A DNA stretch of 64,000 nucleotides, from the NCBI GenBank assembly GCA_041905595.1, contig JAYRKT010000007.1, positions 1 through 64,000 on the forward strand. Direction: 5' to 3'. The notes below the pieces were generated by a model. That model had not been told where the DNA came from and ran no database searches. It saw only the letters and a list, made by a program, of their open reading frames with translations. This document shows positions 16,318 to 24,467 of the stretch, in pieces; position 1 is the first letter of the stretch; each line of letters starts with the position of its first letter. This stretch comes from Aliitabrizicola sp041905595. GTDB taxonomy: Bacteria; Pseudomonadota; Alphaproteobacteria; Rhodobacterales; Rhodobacteraceae. Both the position numbers and the translations under genes were made by a program.

Positions 16318-17556
16318 TTAGCGCAGCGCCTCCAACAGCTCCTGCGTCGCGACACCCGTCACCGCCATGCCATGCGCGGCCTGATAGTCGCGGATGGCCT
16401 GTTCGCTCTTCTTGCCGATGACGCCATCCGTTCCCTGCGTGTCGTAGCCCGCCGCAGTCAGCCGCCGCTGGATCTCTTGCCGGTCGGCGAGGGTCAGCCC
16501 TTGCGCATCGGGGGGGAAGTTGCCCTGTATGGCAGGGCCGCCGGCGATCCGGTCGGAGAGGTGACCGACCCCGATCACGTAGTTGACCGCATTGTTGTAG
16601 CGGGCAATCGCGTTGAAATTGTTGAAGATCAGGAAGGCCGGCCCGCTGGTCCCCGCCGGCAGCAGAAGCGAGGCCGCGCCATAATCCGGAACCGCCCGTC
16701 CACCCATGTCGCGCACCCCCATCTCGGCCCAGGATGCCGTCGAGCGGCCCTTGCCGCGCCCGGCAAGTCCGGTGTCGAACCCGGCCGGCAGCGTGACTTC
16801 CACCCCCCAGGGCTGGCCCTTCTGCCAGCCGGACTTCTGCAGATAGGCCGCGGTCGAGGCCAGCGCGTCGGTCGGGTCCGCCGCCCAGATGTCGCGCCGC
16901 CCATCGCCGTTGTAATCGACCGCGTAGGCCAGGTATGTCGTCGGAATGAACTGGGTCTGCCCCATCGCGCCGGCCCAGCTGCCGGTCATCCGCTCGGGCG
17001 AGACATCGCCGTTCTGCAGGATTTTCAGCGCCGCGATCAGCTGGTCCTCGAAGAAATCGGCGCGATAGCCGCTGTAGACCAGCGTCGACAGCGCGCCCAC
17101 GACTGGGATGTTGCCGGTTCGGGTCCCGAAGTTGCTTTCCACCCCCCAGACCGCGACGATGACCTCGGGCTCGACCCCGTAGGTGGCAGAAATCGAGTCG
17201 ATCACCCCGCGATATCGCGCCAGTGCGGCCTTACCGTTCGCCACCTTCTCGTCTGAGGCGGTGATGGCGAGATAGTCCTGCAGCGAGCGCTTGAACTCGG
17301 TCTGGTTGTTCGCCTTTTCAACCACCTGCGGCATGTAGCCAGTCTCGGCAAAGGCCCGATCGTAGGTCTGGGGCGAAATCCCCCGGGCTTCAGCCCGCGG
17401 ACGGAAAGAGGCAACCCACAGGTCATAGTCCGGGTTCGGCACCGGCTGCATGATCGGCTCGGGCCCTGCCGTAGCACTTCGGCCACCGCCGCCCACGCAG
17501 GCCGACAGGCCGAGTGCCGAAAATCCGATCAGAAACGCCCGCCGTTTCACCTGCAT
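16318..17556 (-). CDS. Lytic murein transglycosylase (MltB type) with peptidoglycan-binding domain
   Basis: 412 aa lipoprotein: signal MQVKRRAFLIGFSALGLSAC with lipobox LSAC. The catalytic domain (~residues 50-330) has the Glu-containing motif VAVWGVESNFGTRTG, then MGQTQFIPTTYLAYAVD typical of SLT_2/MltB enzymes. A C-terminal PG_binding_1 domain (~350-410, RLTAAGYDTQGTDGVIGKKS) tethers it to the wall. It cleaves glycan strands to 1,6-anhydromuropeptides. Single-gene unit next to the polyamine-type binding protein, with no evident link to it. Confidence 0.92.
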   Translation of the reverse strand: MQVKRRAFLIGFSALGLSACVGGGGRSATAGPEPIMQPVPNPDYDLWVASFRPRAEARGISPQTYDRAFAETGYMPQVVEKANNQTEFKRSLQDYLAITASDEKVANGKAALARYRGVIDSISATYGVEPEVIVAVWGVESNFGTRTGNIPVVGALSTLVYSGYRADFFEDQLIAALKILQNGDVSPERMTGSWAGAMGQTQFIPTTYLAYAVDYNGDGRRDIWAADPTDALASTAAYLQKSGWQKGQPWGVEVTLPAGFDTGLAGRGKGRSTASWAEMGVRDMGGRAVPDYGAASLLLPAGTSGPAFLIFNNFNAIARYNNAVNYVIGVGHLSDRIAGGPAIQGNFPPDAQGLTLADRQEIQRRLTAAGYDTQGTDGVIGKKSEQAIRDYQAAHGMAVTGVATQELLEALR

Positions 17557-17632
17557 TATCCTGCCTCACTGCCTTGTTTTGCCTGAAGGCTAACCCATCG
17601 CGACGGGCGTGCAAAGGTCGGGGCGCGCCCGT

Positions 17633-18112
17633 TCACGCCGGAGCGGAATCCGCACCTGGCTTCAGCCATTCGAGAACCACATCCTCGCCATGCCGATCGC
17701 CCGACGGCCGCCAGCCGAGCCGCGCGTAAAACCCGCTTGCCCGCACTGCCGGATCGGGATTGGCATACAGCCACAGGCGGTCATGCCCTGCATCGAGAAG
17801 CCGGGCGGTTACCCGTGCGATCAGGTCGCGGCCGATCCCCCTACCCTCCCTCTCCGGCAGCAGCGCGACAACCACGACTTCGCCATTGCGCGCGTCGCCC
17901 ATGGCGAATCCGGTGATACGGTCAGCCTCTTCGACGACCCAGCCGAACAGGCCCCGGTCCATGTCGGCCGCCACGCCTGCAGGGGTAATGCCATAGTCGC
18001 GCTCCATTTCTTCGCGCGACACCGCGTTCTCGCGGGTGCGCCCGCGCATCTCCATCGTGGCGGGGATATCGCCAGGGCGCATGGGGCGGATGGTCCAGGA
18101 CGGCACAGGCAC
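17633..18112 (-). CDS. GNAT-family N-acetyltransferase
   Basis: 159 aa. Acetyl-CoA pyrophosphate loop LLPEREGRGIGRDLI (consensus Q/RxxGxG/A), preceded by GFAMGDARNGEVVVVAL and followed by YANPDPAVRASGFYARLGW, which are strand/helix elements of the GNAT fold. It ends divergent to the second TetR gene, with a TetR-type palindrome close to its start, so that regulator may control it too. Substrate unknown. Confidence 0.88.
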   Translation of the reverse strand: MPVPSWTIRPMRPGDIPATMEMRGRTRENAVSREEMERDYGITPAGVAADMDRGLFGWVVEEADRITGFAMGDARNGEVVVVALLPEREGRGIGRDLIARVTARLLDAGHDRLWLYANPDPAVRASGFYARLGWRPSGDRHGEDVVLEWLKPGADSAPA

Positions 18113-18139
18113 GGTTGCGGCTTTCAGGACGATCTAGAT

Positions 18140-18155
18140 TTGACCGGTCGGTCAA
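18140..18155. promoter_or_regulatory. RutR-like operator, TTGACCGGTCGGTCAA
   Basis: A perfect 16-bp palindrome with the same 7-2-7 layout as the RutR box (TTGACCA-NN-TGGTCAA) but G/C at the inner base. It lies between the GNAT gene (28 bases from its start) and the second TetR gene (75 bases upstream). Probably the operator of that regulator. Confidence 0.75.
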
Positions 18156-18229
18156 TCGCAGGCTAGCAAGGAGGTCAAGGTCGCGAAAGGCGGGACGGTG
18201 CGCATGCGGCAGAAAAGGGCGACAACGGA

Positions 18230-18838
18230 ATGAGCAAACCGCGCACGAAGATCCAGCAGCGGAACTCGGAGACTATCCTCGATGCTGCGCTCGAGGTGTT
18301 TTCCCAACACGGGTTCCGTGGTGCGACGCTGGATCAGATTGCCGAGGTCGCCGGCCTGTCGAAGCCCAACCTGCTCTATTACTACCCGTCCAAGGAAGCG
18401 ATCCATGTCGCACTGCTGAGCGGACTGCTCGACACCTGGCTTGATCCGCTGCGCGCGATGGCCCCCGAAGGAGATCCGGTCGAGGAGCTTCTGGCCTACG
18501 TCCGCCGCAAGCTGGAACTCAGCCGCGATTTTCCGCGCGAAAGCCGGCTGTTCGCCAACGAGATCCTGCAGGGCGCGCCGCGGATGCGGACCATGATCGA
18601 AGGGGATCTTCACGCGCTGGTGCAGGAAAAGGCTGCGGTCCTGACCCGCTGGATGGATGAGGGGCGGATCGCCCGGGTCCATCCGGTGCATCTGATCTTC
18701 TCGATTTGGGCCCTGACCCAGCATTACGCCGATTTTGACGTTCAGGTTCATGCCGTTCTCGGCCCGGGCGAGCCCGACCCCTACCCCGAGGCCGAGCGAT
18801 TTCTGGGAACGCTGTTCCGCCGGCTGCTGAAGGTGTGA
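18230..18838 (+). CDS. TetR-family regulator, RutR-like (copy 2)
   Basis: 202 aa. Helix-turn-helix GATLDQIAEVAGLSKPNLLYYYPSKE and C-terminal KLELSRDFPRESRLFANEILQGAP and LIFSIWALTQHYADF. By eye it is closer to E. coli RutR than copy 1 is (NLLYYFPSKEA, LEVSRDYP, QHLIFMIWASTQHYADF there, from memory). It leads directly into the CoA-transferase gene and has its own palindrome upstream. Likely a pyrimidine- or metabolite-responsive repressor; how it divides work with copy 1 is unknown. Confidence 0.87.
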   Translation: MSKPRTKIQQRNSETILDAALEVFSQHGFRGATLDQIAEVAGLSKPNLLYYYPSKEAIHVALLSGLLDTWLDPLRAMAPEGDPVEELLAYVRRKLELSRDFPRESRLFANEILQGAPRMRTMIEGDLHALVQEKAAVLTRWMDEGRIARVHPVHLIFSIWALTQHYADFDVQVHAVLGPGEPDPYPEAERFLGTLFRRLLKV

Positions 18839-18927
18839 CGCGCCGCAGATTCCGTTTTGCCCGCAGCGACAAATCGCGGATGGTTCTCCGCAGGGGAGAT
18901 TGTGCGCAGGAGGGGCACGAGGTGTTG

Positions 18928-20256
18928 ATGCGAAAGGCCGCAGAGACGGCACGGCGGATTTCGGCTTCGGAAGCGGCGGGCATGGTCCAGCCAGGAATGT
19001 GGGTCGATTACGGTGCAGTCCTGGCCCAGCCAGATCTGTTCGATGCGGCGCTGGCAGAGCGACGGGCCGATCTGTGTGGCGTCAAGATCCGCGCTTGCCT
19101 GTCCACCCGGCCTCGTGCGGTGCTGGAGCAGGACCCCGACGCGCAGCACTTCTTTGTTCTGAACCTGCATTTCTCGGGCTATGACCGGCGCAAGCACGAT
19201 GCAGGGATCGTCCACTACCTTCCCGTGAACCTGGGCGAGATTCCAGACTATTACCGCCGCTTCATGCCTCCGGTCGACATCGCCGTGTTCAAGGTGCACC
19301 CGATGGACAAGGACGGCAATTTCAACCTGGGCCTCGCCAATCTCTGGCACCGGGCGGTGGCTGAGCGGGCGCGCATCGTCATCGTCGAGGAGAGCGAGGC
19401 CGTGCCGCTTTGCCATGGCGTCGAGAACCACCTGCATATCTCGGAAGTCGACTTCATCATCCGCGGCGACGATCACCCGCTGACCGAACTCCCGAACCCC
19501 GCCCCGACCGAGGTGGACCGCGCCGTGGCGCGGCAGATCATGGAAAAGATCGACGATGGCGACTGCCTGCAGATCGGCATCGGCGGGATGCCGAACGCCG
19601 TCTGCTCGCTTCTGGCCGAGAGCAAGGTCAAGGACCTTGGCATCCACACCGAGATGCTGACTGACGGAATCATCGACCTGTACACGGCCGGATTCCTGAC
19701 CGGCGCGCGGAAGCAGATCGACCGCGGCAAAATCGTTTACAGCTTTGGCCTCGGATCGAAGCAGCTTTACGACGCGGTGAACGATAACCCGGATTTCCAC
19801 TGCTGCCCGGTGGACTATACCAACCTGCCGCAGAACATCATGCTGAACCACAACATGGTGTCGATCAACAACACCACCCAGATCGACCTGACCGGACAGG
19901 CCGCGTCGGAATCGGACGGGCTGCGCCATATCAGCGGGACGGGCGGGCAGCTGCAGTTCCTGCGCGGCGCCTATGCCTCACCGGGCGGGCGATCGTTCCT
20001 GTGCCTGTCCTCGACCTATGACAAGAAGGGCGACCGCAAGAGCCGCATCAACCTGCACCTGACCCATGGCAACACCGTCACCACGCCGCGGACGGACGTG
20101 ATGTATGTGGTCACTGAATACGGTATGGCCTGCCTCAAGGGTCTGTCGGTGCCGGAACGGGCGAAGGCGCTGATCGGCATTGCGCATCCGGATTTCCGCG
20201 AGGAACTGGAGCGCGAGGCATACACCCACCGCCTGATTCCGCGCGGGTTCTTCTAA
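18928..20256 (+). CDS. Acetyl-CoA hydrolase/transferase family CoA-transferase (4-hydroxybutyrate CoA-transferase type)
   Basis: 442 aa from the ATG at 18928 (GAGG five bases upstream); GTG and TTG triplets just before are alternatives. Contains the CoA-binding IGIGGMPNAV, the motif HTEMLTDGIIDLY with the expected catalytic Glu, and VTEYGMACLKG near the end. Enzymes of this type move CoA between acyl-CoA and a free acid. Downstream of RutR-like copy 2 and convergent with preA, so it may activate an acid from the pyrimidine pathway (for example 3-hydroxypropionate or malonate semialdehyde-derived acids); that is inference. Confidence 0.87.
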   Translation: MRKAAETARRISASEAAGMVQPGMWVDYGAVLAQPDLFDAALAERRADLCGVKIRACLSTRPRAVLEQDPDAQHFFVLNLHFSGYDRRKHDAGIVHYLPVNLGEIPDYYRRFMPPVDIAVFKVHPMDKDGNFNLGLANLWHRAVAERARIVIVEESEAVPLCHGVENHLHISEVDFIIRGDDHPLTELPNPAPTEVDRAVARQIMEKIDDGDCLQIGIGGMPNAVCSLLAESKVKDLGIHTEMLTDGIIDLYTAGFLTGARKQIDRGKIVYSFGLGSKQLYDAVNDNPDFHCCPVDYTNLPQNIMLNHNMVSINNTTQIDLTGQAASESDGLRHISGTGGQLQFLRGAYASPGGRSFLCLSSTYDKKGDRKSRINLHLTHGNTVTTPRTDVMYVVTEYGMACLKGLSVPERAKALIGIAHPDFREELEREAYTHRLIPRGFF

Positions 20257-20275
20257 GCGGCCAGTCGGTCGCAGC

Positions 20276-20352
20276 GCAAATTTCTTCAAAGAAATTTGCC
20301 AAAAGCCTTCGAAGGCTTTTGGACCGGCCCGCCACCTCGGACGGGCCGGTTT
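20276..20352. terminator. Three consecutive palindromes between convergent genes
   Basis: GCAAATTTCTT-ca-AAGAAATTTGC (20276-20299), then a perfect 22-bp palindrome with arm CAAAAGCCTTC (20300-20321), then ACCGGCCCG...CGGGCCGGT followed by TTT (20323-20352). They separate the rightward CoA-transferase from the leftward preA gene and probably stop transcription in both directions. Confidence 0.75.
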
Positions 20353-20358
20353 CGGGGA

Positions 20359-21660
20359 TCACTCAGCCGCCTTCACCGCCATCGGGTTGTTCGGATGGGT
20401 CGTCCAGTTGGCATACGGCGCGACCTTGCGCCCGGTCCGCTCGTCCAGCGCGCCAAGCGGCAGCGTCTCCATCGTGATGCAGTTCTCGACCGGGCAGACG
20501 TTGACGCAAAGGTTGCAGGCAACGCATTCGTCGTCCTTCACCTCGAAGACGCGGCCCGGCTTCATCGCGATGGCCTGGTGGCTCGTGTCCTCGCAGGCGG
20601 CATAGCAGCGACCGCATTTGATGCAGGCGTCCTGGTCGATCCGCGCCTTGGTGACGTAGTTCAGGTTCAAGTCCTGCCATTCGACGAAGTTCGGCACGGC
20701 GCGACCGATCAGATCGGACAGAGCCATGCCCTTTTCATCGAGATATTGCGACAGGCCCGAGATCATCTCCTGCACGACCTTGAAGCCGTAGGTCATCGCT
20801 GCCGTGCAGACCTGCACGTTGCCCGATCCCATCGCAAGGAACTCGGCCGCATCGCGCCAGGTCGTGACCCCGCCAATGCCCGAGATCGGCAGGCCGCGCG
20901 TCTCGTGATGTCGCGCGATCTCGCCCACCATGTTCAACGCAATCGGCTTCACAGCCGGGCCGCAATAGCCGCCGTGGCTACCCTTGCCGTCGATCATCGG
21001 GAAGGGCGAGAAGGAGTCGAGATCGACGTTGGTGATCGATTTCACCGTGTTGATAAGCGAGACCGCATCTGCCCCGCCGCGCTTGGCGGCCATCGCCGGC
21101 GGCAGGATCGAGGTGACGTTCGGCGTCAGCTTCACGATGCAGGGCATCCGGCTGTACTGCTTCACCCACCTTGTGACCATCTCGATATATTCCGGCACCT
21201 GCCCCACAGCCGAGCCCATGCCGCGCTCGGCCATGCCATGCGGGCAGCCGAAATTCAGCTCGACCCCGTCGGCCCCGGTGTCCTCGATGCGCGACAGGAT
21301 GTCTTTCCAGCTTTCCTCGTCGCAGGGCACCATCAGCGAGATCACCAGCGCCCGGTCGGGGTAGTCGCGCTTGACCGACTTGATCTCGCGCAGGTTCACC
21401 TCAAGCGGGCGGTCGGTGATGAGCTCGATGTTGTTCAGGCCCATCAGCCGGCGGTCCGAGCCCCAGATCGCGCCATAGCGCGGGCCCGAGACGTTGACGA
21501 TCGGCGGCCCTTCAGAGCCGAGCGTCTTCCACACGACGCCGCCCCAGCCGGCCTCGAAGGCGCGGCGGACGTTGTATTCCTTGTCCGTCGGCGGCGCCGA
21601 GGCCAGCCAGAACGGGTTCGGGGACTTGATGCCGATGAAGTTGGAAGTGAGGTCGGCCAT
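20359..21660 (-). CDS. preA: NAD-dependent dihydropyrimidine dehydrogenase, subunit PreA
   Basis: 433 aa. First step of reductive pyrimidine breakdown: NADH-dependent reduction of uracil/thymine to the dihydro form, in a complex with PreT. FMN-barrel features of the dihydroorotate dehydrogenase fold: FNFGCPHGMAERGMG-like segment (here NFGCPHGMAERGMGSAVGQ), LTPNVTSILPPA, NTVKSITNVDL, SGIGGVTTW. Two [4Fe-4S] clusters near the end: C346-x2-C-x2-C-x3-C and C379-x2-C-x2-C-x3-C. GGAG precedes the ATG. A DedA gene is inserted between it and preT. Confidence 0.95.
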   Translation of the reverse strand: MADLTSNFIGIKSPNPFWLASAPPTDKEYNVRRAFEAGWGGVVWKTLGSEGPPIVNVSGPRYGAIWGSDRRLMGLNNIELITDRPLEVNLREIKSVKRDYPDRALVISLMVPCDEESWKDILSRIEDTGADGVELNFGCPHGMAERGMGSAVGQVPEYIEMVTRWVKQYSRMPCIVKLTPNVTSILPPAMAAKRGGADAVSLINTVKSITNVDLDSFSPFPMIDGKGSHGGYCGPAVKPIALNMVGEIARHHETRGLPISGIGGVTTWRDAAEFLAMGSGNVQVCTAAMTYGFKVVQEMISGLSQYLDEKGMALSDLIGRAVPNFVEWQDLNLNYVTKARIDQDACIKCGRCYAACEDTSHQAIAMKPGRVFEVKDDECVACNLCVNVCPVENCITMETLPLGALDERTGRKVAPYANWTTHPNNPMAVKAAE

Positions 21661-21740
21661 GGCGGGCTCCTATGGCAAGGGGCGCGAGGCGGCGCCGTGG
21701 CCGCCCGCGTCCGGGCTGAGGATAACAGAAAAGGCGGGGA

Positions 21741-22283
21741 TCAGTGGCCGGAGAAGAGGTTCCAGACCCATCCGATGATGAGTCCGCCCAGCTCGCCGGA
21801 TTTCGGCACGACAAAGGCCCAGCCGATCGCCCCGACAAGGTTGAACAGCATGAACTTGCCGAAGGGCATCAGCGCGATGCCGCACAGAAGGAAGGCCACG
21901 GGCCGGATCGGCCCGAAGAAGTGCCCGATGATGATCGCGAAGGGGCCGAACTTGTTGAAGGCTTCCTTGCCGCGCTGCACCAGTTCCGGGTGCTTGTTGA
22001 TCGGCCAGAAGTTCAGCATGTAGTCGCCGTAGATCAGGCCCAGGAACCACGAAACCGTCGATCCCAGAACCGCGCCGATCGATGCCCCGATGAAGATCGG
22101 CGTGAAGCTGAGCTCCCCTGTCGCCACCAGCGCACCGACGGCGACGAGGACCGCCGTCGAGGGGATCGCGAGGGACAGGAAGGCGAGGTTCTCGGCAAAG
22201 GCGAAGGCCATGGCAATCCAGAAGGCCCAGGCCGAATGCGCGGCCATGAACTTCACCAATCCGTCGATCGCCGCTTCCATCAT
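21741..22283 (-). CDS. DedA-family membrane protein
   Basis: 180 aa with about five hydrophobic helices. DedA/SNARE-associated hallmarks: ENLAFLSLAIPSTAVLVAVG, GSTVSWFLGLIYGD, GKEAFNKFGPFAIIIGHFFGP(I)RP with the conserved FxGPxR motif, and a G-rich penultimate helix. DedA proteins act in membrane lipid flipping and proton-motive-force homeostasis. Two ATGs in a row; the second (22280) is better spaced from GGAG. Its place inside the preT-preA pair is unusual. Confidence 0.88.
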   Translation of the reverse strand: MMEAAIDGLVKFMAAHSAWAFWIAMAFAFAENLAFLSLAIPSTAVLVAVGALVATGELSFTPIFIGASIGAVLGSTVSWFLGLIYGDYMLNFWPINKHPELVQRGKEAFNKFGPFAIIIGHFFGPIRPVAFLLCGIALMPFGKFMLFNLVGAIGWAFVVPKSGELGGLIIGWVWNLFSGH

Positions 22284-22346
22284 TCGCTCCGGCCAGGCCG
22301 CGTGGCCTGCCTAGCCCGGTGGAGGAATGGATGCAACCGGTGCGGA

Positions 22347-23687
22347 TCATGCCTTGGCCGTCAGGCTGGCATGGATGTCCTCGGCCGCATCGCGCCCCTC
22401 GGCCACGGCTGTCACCGTCAGGTCATTGCCGCCCGCCGCACAGTCGCCGCCTGCCCAGACGCCGGGCAACGAGGTGCGCCCTGCCCCCGTCACGGCGATC
22501 TTGCGGCCTTCAAGCTTCAGCCCCTCCGGCTGGCCTTCAAGCGATTGGCCGATGGCCTTGAACACCTGATCGGCCTTCAGGACGAAGGTTTCGGAGGAGA
22601 GCGCCAGACCGTCCGGCCCTTCGATCGTATAGGCGAACTCGATCTCGCGCACCGCGCCGTCGCCATGGACGCGAAGAGGCGCGGCGCCGGTGATGATGCG
22701 TACACCCTTCGACGCGGCATGGTTCTGTTCGTAGTCCGAGGCCGACATCTTGTCCTGCGTCCGGCGATAAACGATCGTCACATTCTCGGCGCCGAGAAGC
22801 TTGGACTGCACGGCCGCATCAACCGCCGTCATGCCGCCGCCGATCACCACCACGTCGCGCCCGATCGGCAGGACCGACTTGTCCGCCGCCTGGCGCAGTT
22901 CGGCGATGAAATCGACCGCGTCGCGGACCATCGCCTTCTCCTCGCCCTCGGCCCGCAGCGCGTTGACGCCCGCCAGCCCGATGCCCAAGAAGACCGCATC
23001 ATGCGCCTTGCGGAGATCTTCGAGAGAGAGGTCGCGGCCAAGCGCCTTGCCGGTCTTCACCGTGATGCCACCGATCTTCATCAGCCAATCGATCTCGGCC
23101 TGGGCGAAGTCGTTCGGGGCTTTGTAGGCGGCGATCCCGTATTCGTTGAGGCCACCGGCCTTGCGCCGGGCGTCATAGATCGTCACGTCATGGCCATGCA
23201 TCGCCAGCCGGTGCGCGGCGGCAAGGCCCGCCGGGCCCGCCCCCACGACCGCAACCGTCTTGCCGGTCTTTGGCGCCCGGGCGAAGGGATGCACCCCCTG
23301 GGCCATCAACGTGTCGGTCGCATAGCGCTGGAGCCGGCCGATCTCGACCGGTTTGCCCTCGGCCACCTCGCGGACACAGACCTCTTCGCAGAGCTGCTCG
23401 GTCGGGCAAACACGCGCGCACATGCCGCCCAGGATGTTCTGGCTCCAGATCGTGACCGCCGCCGCCTCCGGCGTTCCGGTCGAGATCTGGCGGATGAACA
23501 GCGGAATGTCGATCGAGGTCGGGCAGGCCGTCATGCAGGGTGCGTCATGACAGAAATAGCAGCGATCCGCGGCCACCTGCGCCTCGTGCCGGTCAAAGAC
23601 CGGCTCCTTGTCGGCAAAATGGTCGCGATAGGCGGCGGCGGGCAAACGCCCCGGCACCACGCCGGGCGTCAGCTGGCTGTTGGTCAC
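22347..23687 (-). CDS. preT: NAD-dependent dihydropyrimidine dehydrogenase, subunit PreT
   Basis: 446 aa from a GTG at 23687, preferred over an upstream ATG because GGAGGG sits six bases before it. GltD-like: an N-terminal Fe-S domain with cysteines in CYFCHDAPCMTACP and GGMCARVCPTEQLCEEVC, an FAD motif VVGAGPAGLAAAHRLA, an NAD(P) motif VVIGGGMTAVDAA, and GVWAGGDCAAGGNDLTVTAV at the end. It passes electrons from NADH to PreA. First gene of the leftward preT-dedA-preA set; a RutR-like palindrome lies 57 bases upstream. Confidence 0.95.
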   Translation of the reverse strand: MTNSQLTPGVVPGRLPAAAYRDHFADKEPVFDRHEAQVAADRCYFCHDAPCMTACPTSIDIPLFIRQISTGTPEAAAVTIWSQNILGGMCARVCPTEQLCEEVCVREVAEGKPVEIGRLQRYATDTLMAQGVHPFARAPKTGKTVAVVGAGPAGLAAAHRLAMHGHDVTIYDARRKAGGLNEYGIAAYKAPNDFAQAEIDWLMKIGGITVKTGKALGRDLSLEDLRKAHDAVFLGIGLAGVNALRAEGEEKAMVRDAVDFIAELRQAADKSVLPIGRDVVVIGGGMTAVDAAVQSKLLGAENVTIVYRRTQDKMSASDYEQNHAASKGVRIITGAAPLRVHGDGAVREIEFAYTIEGPDGLALSSETFVLKADQVFKAIGQSLEGQPEGLKLEGRKIAVTGAGRTSLPGVWAGGDCAAGGNDLTVTAVAEGRDAAEDIHASLTAKA

Positions 23688-23743
23688 GTCGGACCCTCCC
23701 GTTGATGTTGTTCTTTTGTGAAAGGCTGCCACAGGCCGATTTT

Positions 23744-23759
23744 TTTATCAAATGGTAAA
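23744..23759. promoter_or_regulatory. RutR-like palindrome upstream of preT
   Basis: TTTATCA-aa-TGGTAAA, a 16-bp dyad with one mismatch and the 7-2-7 spacing of RutR boxes. It matches TTGACCA-NN-TGGTCAA at 11 of 14 defined positions by my count. It sits in an AT-rich stretch suited to a promoter for preT. Likely bound by one of the two RutR-like proteins. Confidence 0.5.
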
Positions 23760-23943
23760 TTTTCTGTCCGTGACACGGCGCTGCGGAGGGACCCGCTTTG
23801 CCTGAAATTCGGGCATTTCCCTTGCGGCGTTGGTAAAGGTAGGCGCTTTTCACCCCGATATGCCTCGCATATAACGGGCGGGCCATGTGGCGGCCCTGGG
23901 GTCCGCCATCAAAGAACCAGAAGAACATCCCACAGAGGACGGC

Positions 23944-24444
23944 ATGAGCAAACAATCCACCGACGCGGACGTGGCCTTCATCCAGGCGCTCGCGGAGCTT
24001 CTGAACAAGAACGACCTGACCGAACTGTCGGTGAAACGGGAATATGGCGAGGACGACAGCCTTGAAGTCCGCGTCGTGAAACAGTCGAACATCGTCACCA
24101 CTGCCGTTGCGGCCGCCGCCCCGGTCATGCAGGTCGCGGCCCACGCCGCGCCCGCTGCGGCCAGCACGGCCGCCGTGGCTTCGGCCCCGGCAGAAGACCC
24201 GGCCCAGCATCCGGGCGCGGTGACCTCGCCCATGGTCGGCACGGCCTATCTGGCCGCCGAACCGGGCGCAGCCCCCTTCGTCGCGGTCGGCGCCACGGTG
24301 TCCGAGGGACAGACGGTGCTCATCATCGAGGCGATGAAGACCATGAACCACATCCCGGCCCCGCGCGCGGGCACGGTGAAGCGCATCCTGATCGAGGACG
24401 GCTCGCCGGTGGAATATGGCGCGCCGCTGATGATCATCGAATGA
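23944..24444 (+). CDS. accB: Biotin carboxyl carrier protein of acetyl-CoA carboxylase
   Basis: 166 aa. Ala/Pro-rich linker (~residues 50-85) and C-terminal biotinyl domain with the biotinylated Lys in EAMKTMN. GAGG six bases before the ATG at 23944. Carries biotin between the carboxylase (AccC) and transferase reactions of malonyl-CoA synthesis. Coupled to accC downstream; an ATG overlapping its stop exists but accC probably starts 24 bases later. Confidence 0.96.
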   Translation: MSKQSTDADVAFIQALAELLNKNDLTELSVKREYGEDDSLEVRVVKQSNIVTTAVAAAAPVMQVAAHAAPAAASTAAVASAPAEDPAQHPGAVTSPMVGTAYLAAEPGAAPFVAVGATVSEGQTVLIIEAMKTMNHIPAPRAGTVKRILIEDGSPVEYGAPLMIIE

Positions 24445-24467
24445 GTTCGGATCAGGGGGCGCGACCC

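Noticed and set aside
20359..21660. PreA has Val where mammalian dihydropyrimidine dehydrogenase has its catalytic Cys (GMGSAVGQ versus GMGLACGQ)
   Set aside because: As I remember it, E. coli PreA also has Val there (SDVGQ), so this appears to be normal for bacterial PreA.
20296..23705. Long rightward frames of 575 and 653 codons antisense to preA, dedA and preT
   Set aside because: No recognisable domains, residue composition of a frame shadow, and strong family matches on the other strand.
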